This document shows, one piece after another, positions 1 to 6,278 of a DNA stretch of 8,988 bases. Positions within the stretch are counted from its first letter, which is position 1. Every line of letters starts with the position of its first letter. This DNA is from Prevotella sp. (GTDB taxonomy: Bacteria > Bacteroidota > Bacteroidia > Bacteroidales > Bacteroidaceae): positions 1 through 8,988 of the forward strand of contig JAEENF010000017.1 of the NCBI GenBank assembly GCA_016283605.1, written 5' to 3'. The notes beneath the pieces were generated by a model. It did not search any database. It was not told the origin of the DNA and worked only from the letters and a program-made list of their open reading frames with translations. Made by a program: the position numbers and the translations under genes.

Positions 1-36
1 GTTACAATAATATTAACCCTTAAAACCCACCAGATT

Positions 37-381
37 ATGAAGATTCAAACTAACTCTTCGGGAACAAGAACCATCGAGATTGAAGATACCCATCTTCAGA
101 CCATCGAGAAGTATCAACTCTTCCGCGACCTTATCGATTCCAACGGTTACGTTGACGAACAGGTGCTGGAAAAGCTCCGTCTGAACATCCGTTCGCTGCT
201 CGGAGGACAGTCAGCTCTTGACAGAGACCTGCTCGACCTTTGCCTCGACGTCATCTATCACCCCAACATGAAGGCCTACGGACTGCAACAGCTCGTACTG
301 CTCTTCATCAACTGGAAGAACCAAGGTAACGAGAACCTCGGTATGACGACCCGCGCCTTCCAGGGAACACCCTTTAATTGA
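37..381 (+). CDS. Hypothetical protein, 114 aa
   Basis: I do not recognise this small soluble protein. It has no signal peptide or membrane segment. After a polar N-terminus of about 20 residues, the rest reads as amphipathic helices rich in Leu, Asp and Glu (roughly residues 20-95), followed by a short tail ending in Pro-Phe-Asn. There is no cysteine cluster or catalytic-looking motif. The ATG at 37 is preceded by an A-rich stretch rather than a Shine-Dalgarno sequence, as is usual in Bacteroidota. Its TGA stop shares one base with the ATG of the next gene (TGATG at 379-383), so the two are probably transcribed together and translationally coupled. The first 36 bases hold no clear TAnnTTTG promoter, so the transcript may begin upstream of the window. 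Codon use resembles that of its neighbours, which supports a real gene; the function is unknown. Confidence 0.8.
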   Translation: MKIQTNSSGTRTIEIEDTHLQTIEKYQLFRDLIDSNGYVDEQVLEKLRLNIRSLLGGQSALDRDLLDLCLDVIYHPNMKAYGLQQLVLLFINWKNQGNENLGMTTRAFQGTPFN

Positions 382-2348
382 TGGAATACAGGCTGACGGA
401 TTTCCTGCCGACGACGAAGAAGGAGTTGGAACTCAGAGGATGGGATGAACTGGACGTCATCCTCTTCTCTGCCGACGCGTATGTCGACCACCCTTCGTTT
501 GGTGCTGCCGTGATTGGCCGCACCCTCGAGGCCGCAGGTTTCCGTGTAGCCATTGTACCCCAGCCCGACTGGCACGGCGACTATCGCGATTTCAAGAAAC
601 TAGGTCGCCCACGCCTCTTCTTTGGCGTTGCCCCAGGCTGTATGGACTCGATGGTGAACAAATACACCGCTGCGCGTCGTCTGCGATCTGAGGATGCCTA
701 CAGCCCCGATGGTCGTCACGATATGCGCCCGGAGTACCCCACCATCGTCTATGCCAAGATCCTCAAGGAACTTTATCCCGATGTGCCCGTAGTGCTTGGC
801 GGCATCGAGGCCTCGCTGCGCCGCGTGACCCATTACGACTATTGGAGCGACGAGCTCAAGAAGTGTCTGCTTTGCTATTCGCCCGCCGATATGATCACTT
901 ACGGTATGGGCGAGAAAGTCACCATCGAACTGGCACGCCGACTGGTTGCCGGCGAGCGTATCCGCGACATTCGCGACCTGCCACAAACGGTCTATCTCTC
1001 ACGTAAGGAGGATATCCTCGGGGGTATTACCGATCGCGACATCGTGCTCCATTCGCACGAGGAGTGTCTGAAGAACAAGCGCGCCCAGGCCGAGAACTTT
1101 AAGAACGTCGAGGAACAGTCGAACATGATGCACGCCCAGCGTCTGCTGCAGGGAGTCGACGGCCGCTACGTCGTTGTCAATCCGCCCTACCCGCCTATGA
1201 CCACCGAGGAACTCGACGCCTCGTTCGATTTGCCTTACACGCGCCAGCCACATCCCAAATACAAGGGCAAGTGCATTCCCGCTTACGACATGATTAAGTT
1301 CAGTGTCAACATCCATCGCGGTTGTTTTGGCGGATGTGCCTTCTGTACGATTTCGGCCCATCAGGGCAAATTCATTACCTGTCGCTCAAAGGAGAGTATC
1401 CTGCGCGAGGTGAAACAGATTATCGCGATGCCCGACTTCAAGGGCAACCTGTCCGACCTAGGAGGCCCGTCGGCGAATATGTATGGCATGAGCGGACGCA
1501 ACAAGAACGCCTGCGAAAAGTGCCGTCGCCCTTCATGTATCCACCCGCAGATTTGTCCGAACCTGAATACCGACCACTCTAAGTTGCTCGATATCTACCG
1601 TTCTGTCGACGCCCTTCCTGGCATCAAGCACAGCTATATCGGCAGTGGTGTCCGCTATGATCTGTTATTACACCGCAGCAAGGACGAGGTCAGCAACAAG
1701 GCCGCCATGGAGTACACCCGCGAGCTCATCACCCGTCATGTGTCAGGCCGTCTGAAGGTGGCTCCCGAGCACACTAGCGAACGTGTGCTCTACCTCATGC
1801 GCAAGCCCTCGTTCCAGCAGTTCTACGAGTTCAAGCGCATCTTCGACCGCATCAATCGCGAGGAGGGTCTTCGTCAGCAGATCATCCCCTACTTCATCTC
1901 CAGCCACCCAGGCTGTCAGGAGGAGGATATGGCCGAGTTGGCGGTGATTACCAAGAACCTCGATTTCCATCTCGAGCAGGTACAGGACTTTACGCCTACG
2001 CCCCTCACCAATGCCACCGAGACCTGGTACACAGGTTTCGACCCCTATACGCTCCAGCCCGTATTCAGCGCCAAGACGCCAAAGGAGAAACTGGCCCAGC
2101 GCCAGTACTTCTTCTGGTACAAGCCCGAGGAGCGTCGTGGCATCGAACAGTCGTTGCGCCGCATAGACCGTCCCGACCTCATCGCCAAGCTCTACTCAGG
2201 CATGCCGTCACCAGGTGGTTATCGCCCCGCCTCCAACGGCAAGCCCAAATCTTATAATCCCAACTTTAAGAATGAAAATCCTCGAGCAAAGCATCATAGC
2301 GAAAAGCCCAACCAGGAAAAGCGAGGACGGTCTGGTCGTCACAAATGA
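381..2348 (+). CDS. ygiQ: YgiQ family radical SAM protein
   Basis: Member of the YgiQ/UPF0313 family of radical S-adenosylmethionine proteins; the substrate is not established to my knowledge. I take the ATG at 381, giving 655 aa, over the TTG one codon earlier, because the ATG forms the tight TGATG junction with the preceding gene. Residues about 1-290 match the N-terminal region of the family, with a Rossmann-like stretch near residues 26-47. The radical SAM signature CxxxCxxC is at C315, C319 and C322, within RGCFGGCAFCTIS; these cysteines would bind the [4Fe-4S] cluster that cleaves SAM. A second group (C378, C381, C386, C392), also present in E. coli YgiQ as I recall it, may bind metal. 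The C-terminal part resembles the DUF3362-type tail and ends in a basic low-complexity segment. The last 77 bp overlap the next gene. Family assignment is sound; the reaction is unknown. Confidence 0.95.
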   Translation: MEYRLTDFLPTTKKELELRGWDELDVILFSADAYVDHPSFGAAVIGRTLEAAGFRVAIVPQPDWHGDYRDFKKLGRPRLFFGVAPGCMDSMVNKYTAARRLRSEDAYSPDGRHDMRPEYPTIVYAKILKELYPDVPVVLGGIEASLRRVTHYDYWSDELKKCLLCYSPADMITYGMGEKVTIELARRLVAGERIRDIRDLPQTVYLSRKEDILGGITDRDIVLHSHEECLKNKRAQAENFKNVEEQSNMMHAQRLLQGVDGRYVVVNPPYPPMTTEELDASFDLPYTRQPHPKYKGKCIPAYDMIKFSVNIHRGCFGGCAFCTISAHQGKFITCRSKESILREVKQIIAMPDFKGNLSDLGGPSANMYGMSGRNKNACEKCRRPSCIHPQICPNLNTDHSKLLDIYRSVDALPGIKHSYIGSGVRYDLLLHRSKDEVSNKAAMEYTRELITRHVSGRLKVAPEHTSERVLYLMRKPSFQQFYEFKRIFDRINREEGLRQQIIPYFISSHPGCQEEDMAELAVITKNLDFHLEQVQDFTPTPLTNATETWYTGFDPYTLQPVFSAKTPKEKLAQRQYFFWYKPEERRGIEQSLRRIDRPDLIAKLYSGMPSPGGYRPASNGKPKSYNPNFKNENPRAKHHSEKPNQEKRGRSGRHK

Positions 2349-3102
2349 CTTCATCGCCGTCATCGACGGTTCCACCTCGAAGACCACCAACCGCTATCAT
2401 CCCCGCATGACCAACGGCCGCTATGCCATGCTGATCGTCAGCCGCTATATCCGTCAGATGTCGCCCGACACCTCCTGCCATCAGTTCTGCAACGGTGTCA
2501 CCCGCGAGATACAGAAACGCTATCACCCTGGACTGCTGCGCCGACTCTTCTCAAAGACTCCTGCCGACCCAGCCACACATCCCGAGGAACGTCTCACCGC
2601 CTCGGCCGTCGTCTACTCCCGTCTGCGTCGTGAGATCTGGATGATCGGCGACTGTCAGTGTCTCATCAACGGTGAACTCTGCGAGAATCCCAAACCCTAC
2701 GAGCAGATGCTGGCCGAACAACGGGCCGTGAAGGTACGCGAGATGCTGGCCGAAGGTCGTACGCCCGAGGAAATCCTCGCCAACGACGAGGCCCGTGCAT
2801 CCATCATCCCCCGCATGCTCGAAGAGATGAAGAACCAGAACGTCACCTATGCCGTCATCGACGGTTTCCGCATCCCTGAACACCTCGTACCCGTCATCAC
2901 GCTCGACTTCCGTTCGTGGGAGATTGTCCTCGCCTCCGACGGCTATCCCTTCCTCTGCCCGACGCTGGCCGAGTCAGAAGCACGACTGGCCCATCAAAAA
3001 ACCGCCGACCCGTTGAATATCGGTGATTTCAAGGCCACGAAGGGCTTCGCTGCGGGGAATAATTCCTTCGATGACCGCACTTACATCAAATTTACCGTCT
3101 GA
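2272..3102 (+). CDS. Divergent PP2C-like protein phosphatase, 276 aa
   Basis: Probably a soluble member of the PPM/PP2C metal-dependent Ser/Thr phosphatase fold, judged from motif order rather than overall similarity. From the ATG at 2272 the landmarks are E18-D19 (like the NED of motif 1), VIDGST with D32-G33 (where typical PP2Cs have DGHGG), TASAVVY at 109-115 (like GSTA), WMIGDCQC with G126-D127 (like vGDSR), LASDGY with D223-G224 (motif 8) and DDRT at 267-270 (like the closing DN motif). The aspartates expected to bind two metal ions are therefore present. The helical insert at about 140-200 is not typical. A GTG at 2215 would add 19 residues with no family match, and no later start keeps the D32 motif. 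The start therefore overlaps ygiQ by 77 bp, which implies coupled expression. The target is unknown; a pseudophosphatase or another PP2C-fold enzyme remains possible. Confidence 0.75.
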   Translation: MKILEQSIIAKSPTRKSEDGLVVTNDFIAVIDGSTSKTTNRYHPRMTNGRYAMLIVSRYIRQMSPDTSCHQFCNGVTREIQKRYHPGLLRRLFSKTPADPATHPEERLTASAVVYSRLRREIWMIGDCQCLINGELCENPKPYEQMLAEQRAVKVREMLAEGRTPEEILANDEARASIIPRMLEEMKNQNVTYAVIDGFRIPEHLVPVITLDFRSWEIVLASDGYPFLCPTLAESEARLAHQKTADPLNIGDFKATKGFAAGNNSFDDRTYIKFTV

Positions 3103-3104
3103 AA

Positions 3105-3136
3105 TTTGGTGGTTTCCAAAAAAATGCCTATCTTTG
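3105..3136 (+). promoter_or_regulatory. Bacteroidota-type promoter for tRNA-Arg
   Basis: A TTTG at 3105-3108 (-33 box) and TATCTTTG at 3129-3136 (-7 box, consensus TAnnTTTG) are separated by 20 bp, which fits the primary sigma factor (SigABfr-type) promoter of Bacteroidota. The tRNA begins about 18 bp after the -7 box. The -33 box starts two bases after the stop codon of the PP2C-like gene, so the tRNA has its own promoter despite the short gap. Confidence 0.8.
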
Positions 3137-3154
3137 CAGCCGCAAAACAAAAAT

Positions 3155-3228
<74 letters not shown>

Positions 3229-3231
3229 CAG

Positions 3232-3261
3232 AAGTCTCAGAGAATTCTCTGAGACTTTTTT
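3232..3261 (+). terminator. Intrinsic terminator after tRNA-Arg
   Basis: A perfect inverted repeat covers 3232-3257: the 13-base arm AAGTCTCAGAGAA is followed directly by its reverse complement, so in RNA the central bases form the loop. The plus-strand T run is 3256-3261. It starts a few bases after the tRNA 3' end. The minus-strand side of the hairpin has no T-rich tract, so it should work mainly for the tRNA, although it also lies in the path of convergent transcription from the minus-strand channel gene. Confidence 0.9.
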
Positions 3262-3292
3262 ATTCTAAGAACTCTGATTTTTGATGGAATAG

Positions 3293-3910
3293 TTATTTCT
3301 TTTCCGTGAGGACAGGCAGGGAGATGTGATAGCGGACGGCGAGGAAGCGGATGAGACAGGTGACGATGAAACTGGTGACGGCGCACCACTCGACGGGCAG
3401 ACCCAGCTCGGCCAGTCCCCAATAGACCACACCACCCAACACACAGGCCATCGCATAGATCTCGCGGTGGAAGATGACGGGCTCGTTGTTGAGCAGCACA
3501 TCGCGGATGACACCGCCCGCCGAACCCGTGATGCAGCCCATGATGATCGCCACCCAGAAGGGTTGTCCGAAGAGGAGGCTCTTTTGTATGCCGGCGATGG
3601 TGAAGAGCGCCAGTCCGAGGGTGTCGAAGACAAACCACGCATTCTTCAGCGGTTCCATCCACTTGCCGAAGAAGACGACGGTGAGCAGGGCGACTCCCGT
3701 ACATATCATATATATAGGTGTGGTCATCCAGAAGGGTGTGGTGCCGAGCATGACGTCGCGGATGGTTCCGCCGCCGATGGCCACCGCGATGCCGCAGACG
3801 TAACCGCCAAACCAGTCGAAGTGCTTGGCAGCCGCATGGCGGATGCCGGAGATCGCAAAGGCAAACGTGCCCAGCAACTCAATCACATAAATTATTATAT
3901 CCTGTTCCAA
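3293..3910 (-). CDS. TRIC / UPF0126 family cation channel protein
   Basis: Integral membrane protein of the trimeric intracellular cation channel (TRIC, UPF0126, YicG-like) family. Bacterial members form homotrimeric inner-membrane channels permeable to monovalent cations; a role in glycine uptake has also been proposed for some. The 205-aa length and about seven hydrophobic segments fit the family. The two inverted-repeat halves each carry the hallmark glycine/Arg-Asp motif: GGGTIRD at residues 46-52 and AGGVIRD at 131-137. The N-terminal LLGTFAFAISG is also typical. No ATG is available: the start is a TTG at 3908-3910 with an in-frame stop shortly upstream, and the next candidate is a GTG eight codons later. 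It lies 107 bp downstream of rarA on the same strand and may be read from the rarA transcript, since I see no clear promoter in the gap. Confidence 0.93.
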   Translation of the reverse strand: MEQDIIIYVIELLGTFAFAISGIRHAAAKHFDWFGGYVCGIAVAIGGGTIRDVMLGTTPFWMTTPIYMICTGVALLTVVFFGKWMEPLKNAWFVFDTLGLALFTIAGIQKSLLFGQPFWVAIIMGCITGSAGGVIRDVLLNNEPVIFHREIYAMACVLGGVVYWGLAELGLPVEWCAVTSFIVTCLIRFLAVRYHISLPVLTEKK

Positions 3911-3927
3911 AACTATTGACTTCGTCT

Positions 3928-3989
3928 AAATCGATCACGCTCGGCATAGCTCGAATTCATTCGGCTCTGCTCTCGCTTAATCGCGATTT
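3928..3989. repeat. Structured intergenic element between rarA and channel gene
   Basis: The rarA to channel-gene spacer is bounded by inverted copies of AAATCG (3928-3933) and CGATTT (3984-3989). Inside lies an imperfect hairpin, AGC-T-CGAAT (3948-3956) opposite ATTCGGCT (3959-3966), centred on an EcoRI-like GAATTC. The 3' end abuts the heptad array. No protein is supported here. It reads as a compact dispersed non-coding repeat of the kind common in Bacteroidales spacers, but that assignment is from memory and needs a genome-wide search. Confidence 0.4.
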
Positions 3990-4021
3990 TCACTATTCAC
4001 TTTTCACTATTCACTATTCAC
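3987..4021. repeat. Five tandem TWTTCAC heptads at rarA 3' end
   Basis: Five uninterrupted 7-bp units: TTTTCAC (3987), TATTCAC (3994), TTTTCAC (4001), TATTCAC (4008) and TATTCAC (4015). On the minus strand the units read GTGAATA or GTGAAAA. The rarA stop codon TGA (complement of 4018-4020) lies inside the unit nearest the gene, so the array begins at the very end of the coding sequence. Confidence 0.9.
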
Positions 4022-5289
4022 TCCTCGAATCTTTCTCCCCAGTAGGCCTTCATGCGCTCGAGGAGTTTTTCCTCGGCGGGCGAATGCTGTCCGTGCCATA
4101 GCCGCTCGGCGGTGAGTGCATCGGGCAGATACTGCTGCGGCGTGAAATGCCCCGGGAAGTCGTGAGGGTACTTGTAGCCGTCGTGATAACCCAACTCCTT
4201 CATCAGCTCAGTAGGCGCATTGCGGATGGGCAGCGGAACGGGTTGGTTACCCGTACGTCGCACCAGGTCGAGGGCGGCATCGACAGCCAGATAGGCCGAG
4301 TTGCTCTTCGGCGAAGTCGCCAGATAGACGGTGGCCTCAGCCAACGGGATGCGTCCCTCAGGCCAGCCGATTTTGTTGACGGCATCGAAGGCGGCATTGG
4401 CCAGCAACAGCGCATTAGGATTAGCCAGACCGATATCCTCGGCGGCAGAGATCACCAGTCGGCGGGCGATGAACTTCGGGTCTTCCCCACCCTCAATCAT
4501 CCTGGCCAGCCAGTAGAGCGCCGCATCAGGATCGCTGCCGCGGATGCTCTTGATGAAGGCCGAGATGATGTCGTAATGCATCTCACCGTCCTTGTCGTAA
4601 GCCAACGGATTCTGCTGCAGACGAAGGTTCACGAGTTCGTCGGTGATGACGACATCGCCCGACTCTGACTCAACGACCAACTCCAAGATATTCAACAGCT
4701 TGCGGGCATCGCCTCCACTAAACCTTAAGATTGCGCCAGTCTCACGGAGTTCGATGTGACGCTCCTTCAGGATGACATCAGTATGGATGGCGCGGTCGAG
4801 CAACTGCAACAGGTCGTCCTTCTCCAGCGACTTCAGGACATAAAGCTGACAGCGGGAGAGCAAGGGCCGGATAACTTCGAACGAGGGGTTCTCGGTGGTC
4901 GCACCAATCAGCGTCACCACACCCCGTTCGACAGCACCAAGTAGGGAGTCCTGCTGGGATTTCGAGAAACGGTGAATCTCGTCGATGAAGAGAATCGGCG
5001 ACGCCTCGTTGAAGAAGCGTCCTTTCTGGGCCTTCTCGATGACATCGCGCACATCCTTCACACCGCTGGTGACGGCTGAGAGCGTGTAGAAAGGCGTTTC
5101 CAGCCGGTGGGCAATGATCTGTGCCAGCGTCGTCTTACCCACGCCGGGAGGTCCCCACAGGATAAACGAAGAGATGCGTCCTGCGTCGATCATCTTACGC
5201 AGGATGGCCCCCTCGCCTACCAGATGCTGCTGGCCGATATACTCATCGAGCGTACGGGGACGGAGTCGTTCAGCTAACGGTTGTGACAT
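4018..5289 (-). CDS. rarA: Replication-associated recombination protein A (AAA+ ATPase)
   Basis: RarA/MgsA (Mgs1/WRNIP1 family), a cytoplasmic AAA+ ATPase related to clamp-loader subunits. It acts at stalled replication forks and on DNA ends and associates with SSB. Of 423 residues, 41-150 carry the ATPase core: Walker A GPPGVGKTT (46-54), Walker B ILFIDEIH (99-106), sensor 1 GATTEN (129-134) and the probable arginine finger R146 in LLSRC. Sensor 2 is R196 in GGDARKLLN. The C-terminal half matches the family's tetramerisation region, with the conserved AAEDIGLANP stretch. I start at the ATG at 5289; a TTG four codons upstream would lie inside the promoter. Length is close to the usual 420-450 aa. 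The stop codon sits in a heptad repeat array. Confidence 0.97.
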   Translation of the reverse strand: MSQPLAERLRPRTLDEYIGQQHLVGEGAILRKMIDAGRISSFILWGPPGVGKTTLAQIIAHRLETPFYTLSAVTSGVKDVRDVIEKAQKGRFFNEASPILFIDEIHRFSKSQQDSLLGAVERGVVTLIGATTENPSFEVIRPLLSRCQLYVLKSLEKDDLLQLLDRAIHTDVILKERHIELRETGAILRFSGGDARKLLNILELVVESESGDVVITDELVNLRLQQNPLAYDKDGEMHYDIISAFIKSIRGSDPDAALYWLARMIEGGEDPKFIARRLVISAAEDIGLANPNALLLANAAFDAVNKIGWPEGRIPLAEATVYLATSPKSNSAYLAVDAALDLVRRTGNQPVPLPIRNAPTELMKELGYHDGYKYPHDFPGHFTPQQYLPDALTAERLWHGQHSPAEEKLLERMKAYWGERFEE

Positions 5290-5298
5290 AATCAGCCA

Positions 5299-5306
5299 CA
5301 AAAGTA
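5299..5306 (-). promoter_or_regulatory. rarA -7 promoter box
   Basis: On the minus strand 5306-5299 reads TACTTTTG, a match to TAnnTTTG. A TTTG box is not visible 19-21 bp upstream, where the sequence is T-rich with CTCCA, so the -33 element is weak. The expected transcription start falls only a few bases before the ATG at 5289, so the rarA mRNA may be almost leaderless. Confidence 0.6.
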
Positions 5307-5343
5307 CAACAAAAAATAAAAAAAATGGAGGAAGGCAGTAAAT

Positions 5344-5371
5344 TTTTCACTTTTCACTTTTCACTTTTCAC
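5344..5371. repeat. Four tandem TTTTCAC heptads in divergent promoter region
   Basis: Four perfect 7-bp units at 5344, 5351, 5358 and 5365, followed by a run of seven T. They lie between the divergent rarA promoter and the TATCTTTG box of the plus-strand gene, covering where that gene's -33 element would be. The unit is the same as at the other end of rarA. Confidence 0.9.
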
Positions 5372-5380
5372 TTTTTTTCG

Positions 5381-5388
5381 TATCTTTG
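5381..5388 (+). promoter_or_regulatory. -7 promoter box for acidic-tail gene / hppA
   Basis: TATCTTTG fits TAnnTTTG and shares the ten bases TATCTTTGCA with the tRNA promoter. The region about 20 bp upstream (near 5357-5361) is part of the heptad array and lacks a TTTG box. The start codon is 22 bp after the box, so the leader is short. This is the only evident promoter for the downstream pair of genes. Confidence 0.7.
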
Positions 5389-5410
5389 CACCAAATTAAT
5401 TCAAAAAACT

Positions 5411-6232
5411 ATGGCAAGACAAAAGAAAGAATTAGAAGACAACAATGCGCTGTCGCTGAAAACAATGACCAAGAGTTCAGTATGGGACATTCAGGAAAAC
5501 GATGTCTTTCGTATGCTGGAATCAGGACTGAAAGACCCTGATGTCCGTGAGAGCTTCCGTCATTATGTGGACATCATCCGTTGTGCCTTCGAGATACAGG
5601 AAGTCAGAGAAATGTCACCCGTCCAGAAAAAAGCATACACCAAACAAGGTTATAAGGTAGGCGAGTTGAGACTGGACGAAGGAACTATGGTCATCTGGGC
5701 TCTGAAGAAAAAGCCCATCCTCCGTGTGACTGACCTGAGTTATGAGAATATCCGTCATATCACCGCCTCAAAGCTGATAGAGGTGCTCAGCCGTAACTTC
5801 GGCGGTGGCTGGGACTCGCTCTCACAATCCATCCAGGACATCATCCTCAGCGGTTTCGACATTTCGACGACGACGTTGCCGAAAGACCGTCTGCACAAAA
5901 AGGGTGGTATGTATGAGAAGAAGATCGACGACGGCTATGAAGTATTGGAAGTACCCAAGGGCAACTGGGTAGAGGCCATCTTCGCCAAACTGAAGCCCGA
6001 ACCCGAGAAACTCAAGATGAAGTTCACTGATGAAGACAACGGAGAAATCGGAGAGGACGATGATGAGGACTTCGAGGTGAAGGACGACTATAAGAACCAC
6101 GACGACGACGACAGCGTGGAGGATCCCGATGACGACGAGATCACCGAGGAGAACTACTCTACGATGATGGACCTGAGCGGTGACGGCGACGACGAGGAGT
6201 CGGCACAGCTGATAGAGTTCGCCGACGATTAG
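5411..6232 (+). CDS. Hypothetical protein with acidic C-terminal tail, 273 aa
   Basis: I do not recognise this family. The protein is soluble, without signal peptide or membrane segments. Residues about 20-200 look folded: helical stretches at 27-66 and 111-147, a Gly-rich turn FGGGWDSL at 130-137, and a basic Lys-rich region around 160-172. From residue 207 to the end the sequence is extremely acidic: 34 of 67 residues are Asp or Glu, including DDDD at 231-234, with only two lysines. Such a tail is probably disordered and could bind basic proteins, metal ions or polycations, but no function should be assumed. The ATG at 5411 follows an A-rich leader without a Shine-Dalgarno sequence. It lies 46 bp upstream of hppA with no terminator between, suggesting co-transcription from the promoter at 5381. 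Good codon use and promoter placement support a real gene. Confidence 0.85.
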   Translation: MARQKKELEDNNALSLKTMTKSSVWDIQENDVFRMLESGLKDPDVRESFRHYVDIIRCAFEIQEVREMSPVQKKAYTKQGYKVGELRLDEGTMVIWALKKKPILRVTDLSYENIRHITASKLIEVLSRNFGGGWDSLSQSIQDIILSGFDISTTTLPKDRLHKKGGMYEKKIDDGYEVLEVPKGNWVEAIFAKLKPEPEKLKMKFTDEDNGEIGEDDDEDFEVKDDYKNHDDDDSVEDPDDDEITEENYSTMMDLSGDGDDEESAQLIEFADD

Positions 6233-6278
6233 CAGAGAGCAAGTTAACATTTAACCAACAAGCTAAAACCAAGTATTT

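Noticed and set aside
600..1361. Two minus-strand open frames opposite ygiQ
   Set aside because: Antisense shadows of a strongly conserved coding sequence, with no motifs or promoter.
3133..3146. Dyad TTTGC-AGCC-GCAAA overlapping the tRNA promoter
   Set aside because: Five-bp arms partly made of the promoter box itself; similar sequences follow many Bacteroidales promoters as I recall, so there is no case for a specific operator.
3232..3261. Terminator as bidirectional for the minus-strand channel gene
   Set aside because: The minus-strand side reads CTTCTGTG after the hairpin, without the T-rich tract needed for efficient termination.
3326..3919. Plus-strand open frame of about 197 codons opposite the channel gene
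   Set aside because: Its biased acidic composition is what the antisense of the channel gene's codons gives; the minus-strand frame has clear TRIC motifs.
3987..4021. Possible CRISPR-like array
   Set aside because: Units are 7 bp with no spacers and no cas genes nearby; it is a simple tandem repeat.
3916..4101. Short plus-strand open frame across the rarA/channel spacer
   Set aside because: Its translation comes from the heptad repeats (repeating Tyr-Ser-Leu and Thr-Ile-His) plus antisense rarA sequence, so it is a repeat-derived artefact.
6233..6278. Possible promoter or hairpin (GTTAA-CAT-TTAAC at 6243-6255) ahead of hppA
   Set aside because: Only a 5-bp stem with a 3-base loop, no T run and no TAnnTTTG box; too weak to call a terminator, operator or promoter.
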